Source of the DNA: an uncultured Lachnospiraceae bacterium
GTDB lineage: Bacteria > Bacillota > Clostridia > Lachnospirales > Lachnospiraceae
Direction of reading: 5' to 3'
Length of the DNA: 14,378 nt
Assembly: GCA_910584695.1 (NCBI GenBank)
Contig: CAJUBR010000071.1
Span: 1-14,378, forward strand
Made by a program: the position numbers and the translations under genes. Positions within the stretch are counted from its first letter, which is position 1, and each line of letters starts with the position of its first letter. The notes under the pieces were generated by a model. It was not told the origin of the DNA. It saw only the letters and a list, made by a program, of their open reading frames with translations, and made no database searches. Below are positions 6,309 through 13,277 of this stretch, piece by piece.

Positions 6309-6388
6309 ATTGGTATGTGCAAAAAATTTAATAGGTTATCACATGACTTTTTTGTGGAATTACCCTTGCTAAATTAGCAGAAGAATAA
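6309..6388 (+). pseudogene. Remnant of an rrf2 3' end (decayed copy of 4676-4756)
   Basis: These 80 bases align with the last 81 of rrf2 copy 1 in the same orientation, with 13 or 14 differences and one single-base deletion (about five in six positions the same). In the matching frame it reads GMCKKFNRLSHDFF, against GMWKKFNKLSHDFF in the intact gene. After the deletion (around 6351) the frame is lost. The terminal AATTAGCAGAAGAATAA is identical. Homology stops abruptly upstream at about 6309. It lies between the nadA start and the end of the ABC operon, in the place where an rrf2 gene convergent to that operon would once have ended. Confidence 0.85.
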
Positions 6389-6397
6389 ACGCAAAAC

Positions 6398-7147
6398 CTA
6401 CCGTATATCCTCAAATGTAAATACATTTAAAAACTTTTTTGCCCGTTCTGTCCGGGGATGCTCGAAAAATTCTTTTGCTCCTCCTTCTTCTATAATTTTA
6501 CTCTCATCCATAAACACAATCCTGTCTGCTACCGCTTTTGCAAACTGCATTTCATGTGTGACAATCAACATGGTTCTCCTCTGCTTTGCCAATCCCAAAA
6601 TGACATCCAGCACTTCTCTGACCATCTCCGGATCAAGTGCAGCAGTTACTTCATCAAACAACAAAATTTCCGGGTGTAGAATCAAAGCTCGGACAATTGC
6701 AACCCTTTGTTTCTGCCCACCCGACAACTGTCTTGGATAACTGTCTGCTTTATCAGATAGTCCCACTTTTTCCAAAAGTTCAAGTGCTTCCTTTTTTACT
6801 TCATCCTTCTTTCTCTTTTGCACTTTAACCGGTGACAGCATGATATTTCCAAGCACACTGAGATGTGGAAAAAGGTCATAGCTTTGAAAAACCATACCAA
6901 TCTTCTGCCTTAAAAGAACAGCATTTTTCTTATTACCAACCGTTTCCCTTCCTTGAACTTTGATACTCCCGGACTGAATCTCTTCCAAACCATTGATACA
7001 TCTAAGAAGTGTACTTTTCCCGCAGCCACTGGGCCCTAGAATAACAATTACTTCTCCCTCCTGCACTTTCAGATTAAGACCATTTATGATGATATGTTCA
7101 TTAAATTTTTTAACAAGGTTTTTGATTTCTAACACAGTATCTGCCAT
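6398..7147 (-). CDS. Polar amino acid ABC transporter ATPase (probable cysteine/cystine uptake)
   Basis: A 249-residue ATPase with Walker A GPSGCGKST (38-46), Q-loop Gln88, signature LSGGQ (141-145), Walker B ILLFDE (161-166, Glu166) and switch His198. It belongs to the GlnQ/HisP-like amino acid importers by overall style (VFQSYDLFPHLSVLGNI). It is the last gene of the operon, starting three bases after the second permease, with GGAG eight bases before the ATG. The D-loop region reads DEVTAALDPE instead of the more common DEPTSALDPE, which is conservative. It would energise the membrane pair at 7151-8465; the substrate is inferred from the binding protein and operon. No terminator is evident between its stop and the rrf2 remnant. 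Confidence 0.93.
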   Translation of the reverse strand: MADTVLEIKNLVKKFNEHIIINGLNLKVQEGEVIVILGPSGCGKSTLLRCINGLEEIQSGSIKVQGRETVGNKKNAVLLRQKIGMVFQSYDLFPHLSVLGNIMLSPVKVQKRKKDEVKKEALELLEKVGLSDKADSYPRQLSGGQKQRVAIVRALILHPEILLFDEVTAALDPEMVREVLDVILGLAKQRRTMLIVTHEMQFAKAVADRIVFMDESKIIEEGGAKEFFEHPRTERAKKFLNVFTFEDIR

Positions 7148-7150
7148 ATA

Positions 7151-7825
7151 TTAACTCCATTTCCTCTCTAAATATCTTGCAATCATGCTGACAGACCAGC
7201 AGATAACAAAGTATAAGATGAAAATCACAAAAAAAATACCAAAAGCTGCATTGGGGCTTGTCATACGGTTTGCCTCAATAATCTGCTGTCCCACTTTCAG
7301 CACTTCTACAACACCAATCATCAAAATCAGACTAGTCGTTTTTATCATACGGGTAATAAGATTAATGGATACCGGAATCAGCCTGCGTAATGTCTGTGGT
7401 AAAATAATATAAAAATAAGTCTGTATCCTGCTAAATCCCAATGCTACACTGCTCTCATACTGATGTCTGGGAATACTAAGCAAAGCACTTCTGACTAAGT
7501 CTCCCATTTCAGCAGTTCCCCACAAAACAAATACAATAACGGCAGCCATCTCTCCCGACAAATTCCATCCCATACTTCTGGTAGTCCCAAAAAACACAAG
7601 GAACAGCAATACAAGCTGAGGCATGATACGAATAAAATCCAAGTAAAACTTTGTTAAAAAACGTATCAGTTTGTTTTTTCTCGTCATCAAAATTCCCAGA
7701 AAAACCCCTAAAGGAATACTGATTGCAATAGAAAACAAACTGATTTCTACTGCAACCCAAAATCCTTCTATCAGTCGGATGAAGTTACTGCCTTTTTGCA
7801 GAACTTCAAGCCCCAAATCCGGCAT
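7151..7825 (-). CDS. Polar amino acid ABC transporter permease (second)
   Basis: A 224-residue HisM/GlnP-type permease with about five membrane helices. The EAA-type ATPase contact loop is LSIPRHQYESSVALGFSRIQ, followed by LPQTLRRLIP. I chose the ATG at 7825 because GGAGG lies seven bases upstream; a longer reading to 7846 adds only MWKGGCS, which is the translated binding site region. The start overlaps the end of the first permease by 20 bases, indicating translational coupling. Two different permeases imply a heterodimeric channel. Confidence 0.92.
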   Translation of the reverse strand: MPDLGLEVLQKGSNFIRLIEGFWVAVEISLFSIAISIPLGVFLGILMTRKNKLIRFLTKFYLDFIRIMPQLVLLFLVFFGTTRSMGWNLSGEMAAVIVFVLWGTAEMGDLVRSALLSIPRHQYESSVALGFSRIQTYFYIILPQTLRRLIPVSINLITRMIKTTSLILMIGVVEVLKVGQQIIEANRMTSPNAAFGIFFVIFILYFVICWSVSMIARYLERKWS

Positions 7826-8465
7826 ACTGCATCCTCCTTTCCACAACTGTCCCTATAATAGAAACCGGTAATAAAATCATCAGATAAAACACTACCAGCA
7901 AGACCAGACTCTCTGATGTCTTATAATATAAACCGATTAAATCTTTTGCGGTAAACATTAAATCCATTAAACTGATTGCCGAAAATACACTGGTTTCTTT
8001 GAGAAGAAAAATGATATTCGCCAAAAATGCCGGAATACTGGTAGAAACTGCCTGAGGCAGCACCACATAACGCATTATCTGCACCTTGTTCATTCCCAGA
8101 CTATATGCACACTCTCTCTGAATATCCTCCACACTCTCCAGTCCACTCCGAAATGCTTCTGCCATATAGCTTCCACCCAAGAATGCCAGACCTGCCACAC
8201 CGCAGATTTCCGGTGTCAGCATTATCCCAGTTTTAGGCAATCCGTAATAAATGAAAAATAATTGAACCAAAAGAGGTGTGTTACGGCTAAGCTCAATATA
8301 GAACATAACGAACTGCCGCAAAATCGGAATTTTTTCATATAAAATTAGGGCACAAAACAGTCCAATGACGATTGCCAGCAAAGTACCTTCGATACCCAAC
8401 CGTACGGTTAAAACAGCAGCCCGTTTATACAACGGTAAAACCCTTTCTATGTATACAAAATCCAC
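7806..8465 (-). CDS. Polar amino acid ABC transporter permease (first)
   Basis: A 219-residue permease of the same family, with membrane helices from about residue 22 and the ATPase contact loop VEDIQRECAYSLGMNKVQIM followed by LPQAVSTSIPA. ELSRNTPLLVQLFFIYYGLP is the characteristic segment of amino acid importers. The start is GTG (8465-8463), preceded by GGAGGTG with suitable spacing; no nearby ATG fits. It lies 21 bases after the binding protein gene. Confidence 0.92.
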   Translation of the reverse strand: MDFVYIERVLPLYKRAAVLTVRLGIEGTLLAIVIGLFCALILYEKIPILRQFVMFYIELSRNTPLLVQLFFIYYGLPKTGIMLTPEICGVAGLAFLGGSYMAEAFRSGLESVEDIQRECAYSLGMNKVQIMRYVVLPQAVSTSIPAFLANIIFLLKETSVFSAISLMDLMFTAKDLIGLYYKTSESLVLLVVFYLMILLPVSIIGTVVERRMQYAGFGA

Positions 8466-8486
8466 TATTACACCTCCGATTCGAAA

Positions 8487-9380
8487 TTATTCTGCACTCT
8501 TACCGCCTTCCACGACCAAAGTTTCTTTATAGTCGCTACCATAAGTTTCCACTAATGTTTCCTCATAGTCTTTATGAAAGAACTGCTCCTCCCCCAGCTT
8601 TTTGATATCTTCATTAATCCAATCCAATAATGTTGTATTTCCTTTTGTCACTGCTGGTGCAATTGTATCATTGCTTCCCAGACTTGGAATACCAACCGTA
8701 TATCCGTCATTTTGCAAAGAAAATGCAATGACCTCTGTATTATCATTTGCCCATGCAATACCTGTTCCATTTTCAAAAGCCTCTTTTGCTGTCGCATAAG
8801 AATCAAATTTCTGTAATAGAATATCCGGATAATTCTTTGTCAGGTATGTCTCTGCTGTTGTTCCGGAAATAACAATAATCTTATCATCTTTTTTCAGATC
8901 ATCCAAACTTTTGACCACCTTATCGTTCCGGCTCACCACACCTAATGCCACATTCATGTATGGCAGTGCAAAGTCAACTTCCTCCTTACGTTCATCCGTC
9001 ACAGTAAAGTTTGCAAGAATAATATCTACCTTTCCAGTCTGCAAATACTCGATCCTGTTAGCTGCTTCCGTAGAAATATAATTGACTTTTACACCCAGAT
9101 CTTTTGCCAGTCTTTCTGCAAAATAAACATCATAACCCTGATAATCTCCATTTTCATCAACATAACCAAATGGGTTTTTATCGGAAAATACACCAATATT
9201 TATTGTTCCATCCTTTTTAATCTCATCTAATGTCCGATATATATTTTTATCGTTTGAACCGGATGATGTATTTCCATTATCTGCCGCTTTACTGGTTTCT
9301 GCGGTTTTACCACAGCCGACCAGACTCCCAAGTAATGCTAATGTCACTCCTAATATAATCCACTTTTTTAACTGTTTCAT
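8487..9380 (-). CDS. Extracellular solute-binding lipoprotein, probable cysteine binder
   Basis: A 297-residue family 3 solute-binding protein. A lipoprotein signal precedes the lipobox LVGC (Cys23), then a Ser/Asn-rich tether to about residue 47 and the two-lobed domain. Family marks include GVFSDKNPFGYVDENG, GYDVYFAERLAKDLGV and ANFTVTDERKEEVDFALPY. The second half (ISGTTAETYLTKNYPDI, AWANDNT, LGSNDTIAPAVTKGN, LLDWINEDIKKLG) resembles the Campylobacter CjaA/PEB1 group, of which CjaA binds cysteine. Together with cysK and metNIQ in the operon this favours cysteine or cystine, though another polar amino acid cannot be excluded. AAGGAG lies six bases before the ATG. Confidence 0.9.
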   Translation of the reverse strand: MKQLKKWIILGVTLALLGSLVGCGKTAETSKAADNGNTSSGSNDKNIYRTLDEIKKDGTINIGVFSDKNPFGYVDENGDYQGYDVYFAERLAKDLGVKVNYISTEAANRIEYLQTGKVDIILANFTVTDERKEEVDFALPYMNVALGVVSRNDKVVKSLDDLKKDDKIIVISGTTAETYLTKNYPDILLQKFDSYATAKEAFENGTGIAWANDNTEVIAFSLQNDGYTVGIPSLGSNDTIAPAVTKGNTTLLDWINEDIKKLGEEQFFHKDYEETLVETYGSDYKETLVVEGGKSAE

Positions 9381-9401
9381 CTTTTTCTCCTTTCAAATCT
9401 G

Positions 9402-10061
9402 TTATACACTTCTTTTGTCAATTCGGTTTACAATCCATATTCCCACTTCCTGAAAAAGCTGGACAATCAGAACAAGAAATGCAACCGTAACAAACATAAT
9501 ATCCGTCTGATAACGATAATACCCATAGTTAATGGCAATCGCACCCAGTCCCCCTCCGCCAACGAATCCTGCCATAGCAGAATATCCAAGAATCGTTGCC
9601 ATAGATATCAGTCCTCCTACAAGAAGCGATGGTTTTGCTTCCGGTAAAAGCACCTTATATATAATCTGCAGCCGGGAGGAACCCATGGACTTAGCTGCCT
9701 CAATCACACCTGTATCTACTTCTTTCAATGATGACTCAACCATCCTCGCCACATAAGGTGCTGCCGCTACTACTAATGGAACGATTGTGGCAGTAGAACC
9801 GATTGTAGTTCCTACAATCAATCTGGTCAATGGAATAATTGCCACCAACAAAATCAAAAACGGTACAGAACGCACCAGATTAATCAAAATCCCTGTTACA
9901 AAATGAATCACTCTGTTCGGACATATTCCGTTTTTGCCTGTAATGAAACTAATCACTCCCAAAGGAATTCCTATCACATAGGCAATCAGGGTAGAAACCA
10001 GTGTCATATACAAAGTTTCTTTTATTCCATTTACTAATAACTCTATCATCTGCTGGCTCAT
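9402..10061 (-). CDS. metI: Methionine ABC transporter permease MetI
   Basis: A 219-residue membrane protein with five predicted helices and the MetI contact loop KEVDTGVIEAAKSMGSSRLQ followed by VLLPEAKPSLL. ILGYSAMAGFVGGGGLGAIA and YGYYRYQ near the C-terminus are typical of the MetI family. The start codon overlaps the metN stop (ATGA), so translation is coupled. It forms the channel of the MetNIQ importer for methionine, including the D-form in characterised members. The ribosome binding site lies in the end of metN. Confidence 0.96.
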   Translation of the reverse strand: MSQQMIELLVNGIKETLYMTLVSTLIAYVIGIPLGVISFITGKNGICPNRVIHFVTGILINLVRSVPFLILLVAIIPLTRLIVGTTIGSTATIVPLVVAAAPYVARMVESSLKEVDTGVIEAAKSMGSSRLQIIYKVLLPEAKPSLLVGGLISMATILGYSAMAGFVGGGGLGAIAINYGYYRYQTDIMFVTVAFLVLIVQLFQEVGIWIVNRIDKRSV

Positions 10062-11056
10062 CCTTCGTCCTTCCTTTCCGCAAAATGAATCCCATATTGA
10101 ATGAGAATTTTTTTAACAATATCCTGCTTTTCCTGCTCCTCTGGCATCTCTATCAGCATTTGACCAAATGCTTTACCACCAATATTTTCCGTATTGGCTC
10201 CCAGAATATTGAGTTTTATACCACTTTCCAATATCAAAGAGGCAAAAACAGGTTCAAATGAAGATTGACCGTCAAAAGCAATTCGGATGCTGTGCCTGTC
10301 TGCATCCGAACCTGCTTCATCCTTATCCGGTAAAATCAATCTTCTCGCTGTTGCAGACTTTGGATTTAAAAATACCTCTTTTACCTCTCCAACTTCCTGA
10401 ATCACACCTTCACTCATTACCGCCACCTGATTACACACCTGCTCTATCACCTGCATTTCGTGTGAAATAATGACAATCGTTACTCCTAATGTTTCATTGA
10501 TTCTTTTCAAAAGTGCCAGAATAGACCTCGTCGTAATCGGATCCAAAGCACTGGTTGCCTCATCACAAAGCAAAACTTCTGGATTTGTTGCTAACGCTCT
10601 GGCAATGGCAACCCGTTGCTTCTGACCTCCTGATAACTGGGATGGATACGATTTTGCTTTTTCTTCCATATCGACCAGTTTTAAAAGTTCCCTTGCACGT
10701 TTCACTCTGTCCTTTTTCGGAATCCCTGACAACTCCAACGGATAACATATATTTTCTATTACGCTCCTTTGTTCCAGTAAATTAAACTGTTGGAATATCA
10801 TTCCCATCTTTTGTCTGGCAAGGCGTAATTCCTTTTCACTGGCGGATGTCAGTTCCTGACCGTCAAAATAAACTTTGCCCGCCGTCGGCATTTCCAGCAG
10901 ATTGATACACCGGACCAGGGTTGACTTTCCTGCTCCTGAAAAGCCAATAATTCCATATATCTCTCCTTTTGCAATATGCATGTTTACATCATTCACTGCA
11001 ATCACTTTCTTGTTTTTAGTGGAGAATTCTTTTGTAATATGTTCTAAGCGTATCAT
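10058..11056 (-). CDS. metN: Methionine ABC transporter ATPase MetN
   Basis: A 332-residue ATPase with Walker A GFSGAGKST (38-46), Q-loop Gln89, LSGGQ (141-145), Walker B VLLCDE (161-166) and His199. A C-terminal NIL domain (about 250-325) separates MetN from other amino acid ATPases; in E. coli MetN this domain binds methionine and shuts the transporter off when the cell is replete. GGAGG lies seven bases before the ATG. It is 26 bases downstream of metQ. Confidence 0.96.
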   Translation of the reverse strand: MIRLEHITKEFSTKNKKVIAVNDVNMHIAKGEIYGIIGFSGAGKSTLVRCINLLEMPTAGKVYFDGQELTSASEKELRLARQKMGMIFQQFNLLEQRSVIENICYPLELSGIPKKDRVKRARELLKLVDMEEKAKSYPSQLSGGQKQRVAIARALATNPEVLLCDEATSALDPITTRSILALLKRINETLGVTIVIISHEMQVIEQVCNQVAVMSEGVIQEVGEVKEVFLNPKSATARRLILPDKDEAGSDADRHSIRIAFDGQSSFEPVFASLILESGIKLNILGANTENIGGKAFGQMLIEMPEEQEKQDIVKKILIQYGIHFAERKDEG

Positions 11057-11082
11057 TCTGCTGCCTCCTTTGCATCATTTGG

Positions 11083-11967
11083 TTAAAATACAGGTACTAC
11101 AGCACCTTCATACTCGTCATTAATAAATTTTTTTACTTTCTCTGATTTTACTGCATCAATCAGTGCCTTTATCTTTGCTTCCTTTTCATTTCCCTCTTTA
11201 ACAGCAATAATATTGGCATAGGTCTTTGCTGCCAGAGAATCTGCCTCCTCCGCAGCTAAAGCGTCGCTAAGTTTTAGACCTGCTTCCAGTGCATAATTGG
11301 TATTGATTGCAGCAACATCTACATCCGGCAGTGCCTTTGGAACCTGTGCTGCCTCTAACTCCTTTATATCAAGGTTCTTTGGATTCTCCGCAATATCCTT
11401 CACTGTTGCAGTAAGCCCTGCATTTTCTTTCAATTTAATCAGTCCCTGATCCTGTAAAAGCAGCAAAGCCCTCGCCTCATTCGTAGTATCATTTGGAATT
11501 GCAATCACTGCCCCATCTTTTAAATCCTTCAGACTGTCTGATTTTCCCGCATAAATGCCAAACGGTTCATAGTGGATATCCGCAACACTTACAATATGCG
11601 TTCCATTTTCTTTATTAAAATCTTCCAGATAAGGCAGATGCTGAATATAATTCGCATCCAGTTCCCCGCTTTCCAATGCCGTATTCGGTATAATATAATC
11701 GTTATATTCTACCACTTCTAATTTGTAGCCCTGTTTTTCCAAGTCATCCGATACAGAACGCAGAATTTCTGCATGTGGCGTAATGCTGGCTCCCACTTTA
11801 ATTACCTCTAATTCCTTTTCAGAATCAGCAATTACCTCTTCTTGAGAACCGGTATCTTCCACCTTATCCGCTGTATCAGTGGTACCGGAATCATTGCCTG
11901 TGCAGCCTGTCAGTAATCCTCCTGCTATACCTAAACTTAAAAATAATGCAATCAATCTTTTTTTCAT
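11083..11967 (-). CDS. metQ: Methionine-binding lipoprotein MetQ (NlpA family)
   Basis: A 294-residue NlpA/MetQ lipoprotein. The signal peptide ends in lipobox LTGC (Cys22), followed by an acidic tether to about residue 52. The domain then shows VGASITPHAEIL, LEVVEYNDYIIPN, LDANYIQHLPYL, the MetQ-typical IPNDTTNEARALLLLQ and NTNYALEAGL. It delivers methionine to MetNI outside the membrane. GGAGG lies eight bases before the ATG. It is separated from cysK by 70 bases holding a weak hairpin but no promoter I can support, so it is expected to share the cysK leader control. Confidence 0.95.
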   Translation of the reverse strand: MKKRLIALFLSLGIAGGLLTGCTGNDSGTTDTADKVEDTGSQEEVIADSEKELEVIKVGASITPHAEILRSVSDDLEKQGYKLEVVEYNDYIIPNTALESGELDANYIQHLPYLEDFNKENGTHIVSVADIHYEPFGIYAGKSDSLKDLKDGAVIAIPNDTTNEARALLLLQDQGLIKLKENAGLTATVKDIAENPKNLDIKELEAAQVPKALPDVDVAAINTNYALEAGLKLSDALAAEEADSLAAKTYANIIAVKEGNEKEAKIKALIDAVKSEKVKKFINDEYEGAVVPVF

Positions 11968-11989
11968 GCCTAAATCCTCCTTTTATAGT

Positions 11990-12016
11990 GACCAATTCCG
12001 CAAAGCAAAATTGATC
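11990..12016 (-). other. Hairpin between cysK and metQ
   Basis: On the minus strand GATCAATT and AATTGGTC can pair over 8 bp (one G-U) around an 11-base loop, starting 21 bases after the cysK stop. No T-run follows, so it is unlikely to be a terminator. It could be an mRNA processing or stabilising element that sets cysK and transporter levels apart (inference). Confidence 0.25.
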
Positions 12017-12037
12017 GTCTGCTTGCCTGCCTATTTT

Positions 12038-12970
12038 TTACCCAAACAACGGCGTTGACAAATACCTGTCTCCGGAATCCGGAAGCAGTACTACTATCGT
12101 CTTTCCCTTGTTTTCCGGTCTGGCGGCTAAAATCCCTGCCGCCTTTAAAGCCGCACCGGATGAAATTCCTACTAATATACCCTCGCTGACTGCAAATGCC
12201 CTGCCTTCTGCAAAAGCATCCTCATTTTCAATCGCAATAATTTCATCATATACTTTTGTATTTAAGGTATCCGGCACAAATCCTGCTCCAATTCCCTGAA
12301 TCTTATGCGGTCCCGGTGTTCCTTTTCCCAACACCTGACTGCCAGCCGGCTCTACTGCCACAACTTTAACGTCCGGATTTTGCTCCTTGAGATATTCTCC
12401 GACACCGGTAATCGTTCCGCCTGTTCCAACACCTGCCACAAAAATATCCACTTTTCCATCTGTCTGCTCCCAGATTTCCGGACCTGTTTTTTCCTTATGT
12501 ACTGCCGGGTTTGCCGGATTCACAAACTGACCCAGTATCACTGCCCCGGCAATCTCCTTTTGCAGTTCCTCCGCCTTCGCAATCGCACCTTTCATGCCTT
12601 TTGCACCTTCCGTCAGGACTAACTCGGCACCATACGCTTTTAAAAGATTTCTCCTTTCCACGCTCATGGTATCCGGCAATGTCAAAATCGCATGATATCC
12701 CTTTGCTGCCGCAACCGCTGCAAGACCGATTCCTGTATTACCACTGGTCGGCTCAATAATGGTTGCACCTTCCTTTAAAATTCCTTTCTTCTCTGCATCT
12801 TCAATCATGGCAAGTGCGATACGGTCCTTCACGGAACCTGCCGGATTAAAATACTCCAGCTTCGCAAGAATCACGGTATCTTCCACTCCTATCGTTTTGC
12901 TGTAACGGTTTAGTTTTAATAACGGTGTGCCGCCAATCAACTCCAATGCACTTTCTTTAATCTGACTCAT
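12038..12970 (-). CDS. cysK: Cysteine synthase A (O-acetylserine sulfhydrylase)
   Basis: A 310-residue PLP enzyme making cysteine from O-acetylserine and sulfide. Lys48 in NPAGSVKDR holds the cofactor. TSGNTG (75-80) is the substrate loop, GVGTGGTITG (180-189) binds the PLP phosphate, and SSG around 270-272 contacts the ring. The CysK-type end PDSGDRYLST is intact, and length is standard. GGAGG lies nine bases before the ATG. It is the first gene of the operon and stands behind a 227-base leader with its own promoter, an operator-like motif, a cysteine-rich leader ORF and a terminator. In Bacillus subtilis CysK also acts as a signalling partner of the Rrf2 protein CymR; two Rrf2 proteins nearby make a similar link possible here but unproven. 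Confidence 0.97.
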   Translation of the reverse strand: MSQIKESALELIGGTPLLKLNRYSKTIGVEDTVILAKLEYFNPAGSVKDRIALAMIEDAEKKGILKEGATIIEPTSGNTGIGLAAVAAAKGYHAILTLPDTMSVERRNLLKAYGAELVLTEGAKGMKGAIAKAEELQKEIAGAVILGQFVNPANPAVHKEKTGPEIWEQTDGKVDIFVAGVGTGGTITGVGEYLKEQNPDVKVVAVEPAGSQVLGKGTPGPHKIQGIGAGFVPDTLNTKVYDEIIAIENEDAFAEGRAFAVSEGILVGISSGAALKAAGILAARPENKGKTIVVLLPDSGDRYLSTPLFG

Positions 12971-12996
12971 AACTATCTTCCTCCTGTTTTTGACAT

Positions 12997-13032
12997 AAAA
13001 AAAGCAGCCGCCATATACCCTTCAGCAACTGC
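12997..13032 (-). terminator. Rho-independent terminator (attenuator) in the cysK leader
   Basis: On the minus strand GCAGTTGCT (13032-13024) pairs with GGCGGCTGC (13012-13004) over 9 bp including three G-U pairs, around an 11-base loop, and seven T residues follow (13003-12997). It ends 26 bases before the cysK ATG and downstream of the cysK promoter, so it should stop transcripts before cysK unless prevented. The 5' arm overlaps cysteine codons of a mini-ORF. Confidence 0.8.
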
Positions 13033-13042
13033 AGCATCTCAT
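13022..13042 (-). CDS. Mini-ORF with cysteine codons overlapping the attenuator
   Basis: ATG at 13042, then AGA TGC TGC AGT TGC and TGA: six codons (MRCCSC), three of them Cys. It is in the same frame as the 32-codon leader ORF, 15 bases after that stop, with no Shine-Dalgarno of its own. Translation would need reinitiation or read-through of the TAG. The stretch between the two also holds a TGT codon. The last codons coincide with the terminator 5' arm, so a ribosome here would mask it. Translation is not proven. Confidence 0.35.
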   Translation of the reverse strand: MRCCSC

Positions 13043-13057
13043 AATAAATGTAATACA

Positions 13058-13156
13058 CTACATGTTGACCGTACATGGAATACAATTCCCATCTCTACAT
13101 ATCATTAAACAACAACACATACACATCTTCCCATTTTTAATAATATTTTTACACAT
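13058..13156 (-). CDS. Cysteine-rich leader peptide of the cysK operon
   Basis: A 32-residue ORF with AGGAGGT about eight bases before its ATG, the strongest Shine-Dalgarno in this region. Cysteines are at positions 2, 12, 14, 15, 16, 20, 25 and 28 (eight of 32), including the run CMCCC at 12-16; all are TGT. There is no signal peptide or recognisable domain. It lies between the cysK promoter (start near 13197) and the terminator at 12997-13032, exactly where a leader peptide for amino acid attenuation belongs. Small hairpins (for example ATGTA with TACAT around the stop codon, and CATGT with ACATG just before it) occur downstream. The expected role is cis-acting: ribosomes slowed at Cys codons when charged Cys-tRNA is scarce would favour read-through into cysK. 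A free metal-binding or thiol peptide is the alternative. Confidence 0.75.
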   Translation of the reverse strand: MCKNIIKNGKMCMCCCLMICRDGNCIPCTVNM

Positions 13157-13174
13157 ATAAGTTACCTCCTTTTT

Positions 13175-13196
13175 CCTATCTACATAGTAGGTTTGT
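13175..13196. promoter_or_regulatory. Operator-like motif at the cysK transcription start
   Basis: On the minus strand ACAAACCTA, eight bases, ATAGG. The same 14 fixed positions with the same spacing occur in the lysR/rrf2 inverted repeat (4243-4271). Here the right half is incomplete, lacking the TTTGT of the perfect repeat. It begins at or next to the expected start site and runs to about +22, a repressor position. Binding by an Rrf2 or LysR protein is inferred. Confidence 0.55.
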
Positions 13197-13203
13197 TATT
13201 TTT

Positions 13204-13232
13204 ATTATAGTCATAGCTTTATCCTTTGTCAA
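13204..13232 (-). promoter_or_regulatory. Consensus sigma-A promoter of the cysK operon
   Basis: TTGACA (13232-13227), a 17-base spacer and TATAAT (13209-13204): both boxes match consensus. The start is expected near 13197. A promoter this strong fits an operon held down by downstream control (operator and attenuator). Confidence 0.88.
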
Positions 13233-13277
13233 TATCACAGCCTCCAGTTTTTTTCTATCAAATTTAATAGGGAAATT

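Noticed and set aside
11968..12037. Separate promoter or methionine riboswitch before metQ
   Set aside because: Only 70 bases, no -35/-10 pair with good spacing, far too short for a known methionine or SAM riboswitch; only a weak hairpin.
12971..13200. T-box or SAM riboswitch in front of cysK
   Set aside because: No T-box core (GGGUGG-type antiterminator sequence) or SAM-I stems are visible; the leader is occupied by a translatable ORF and a single terminator.
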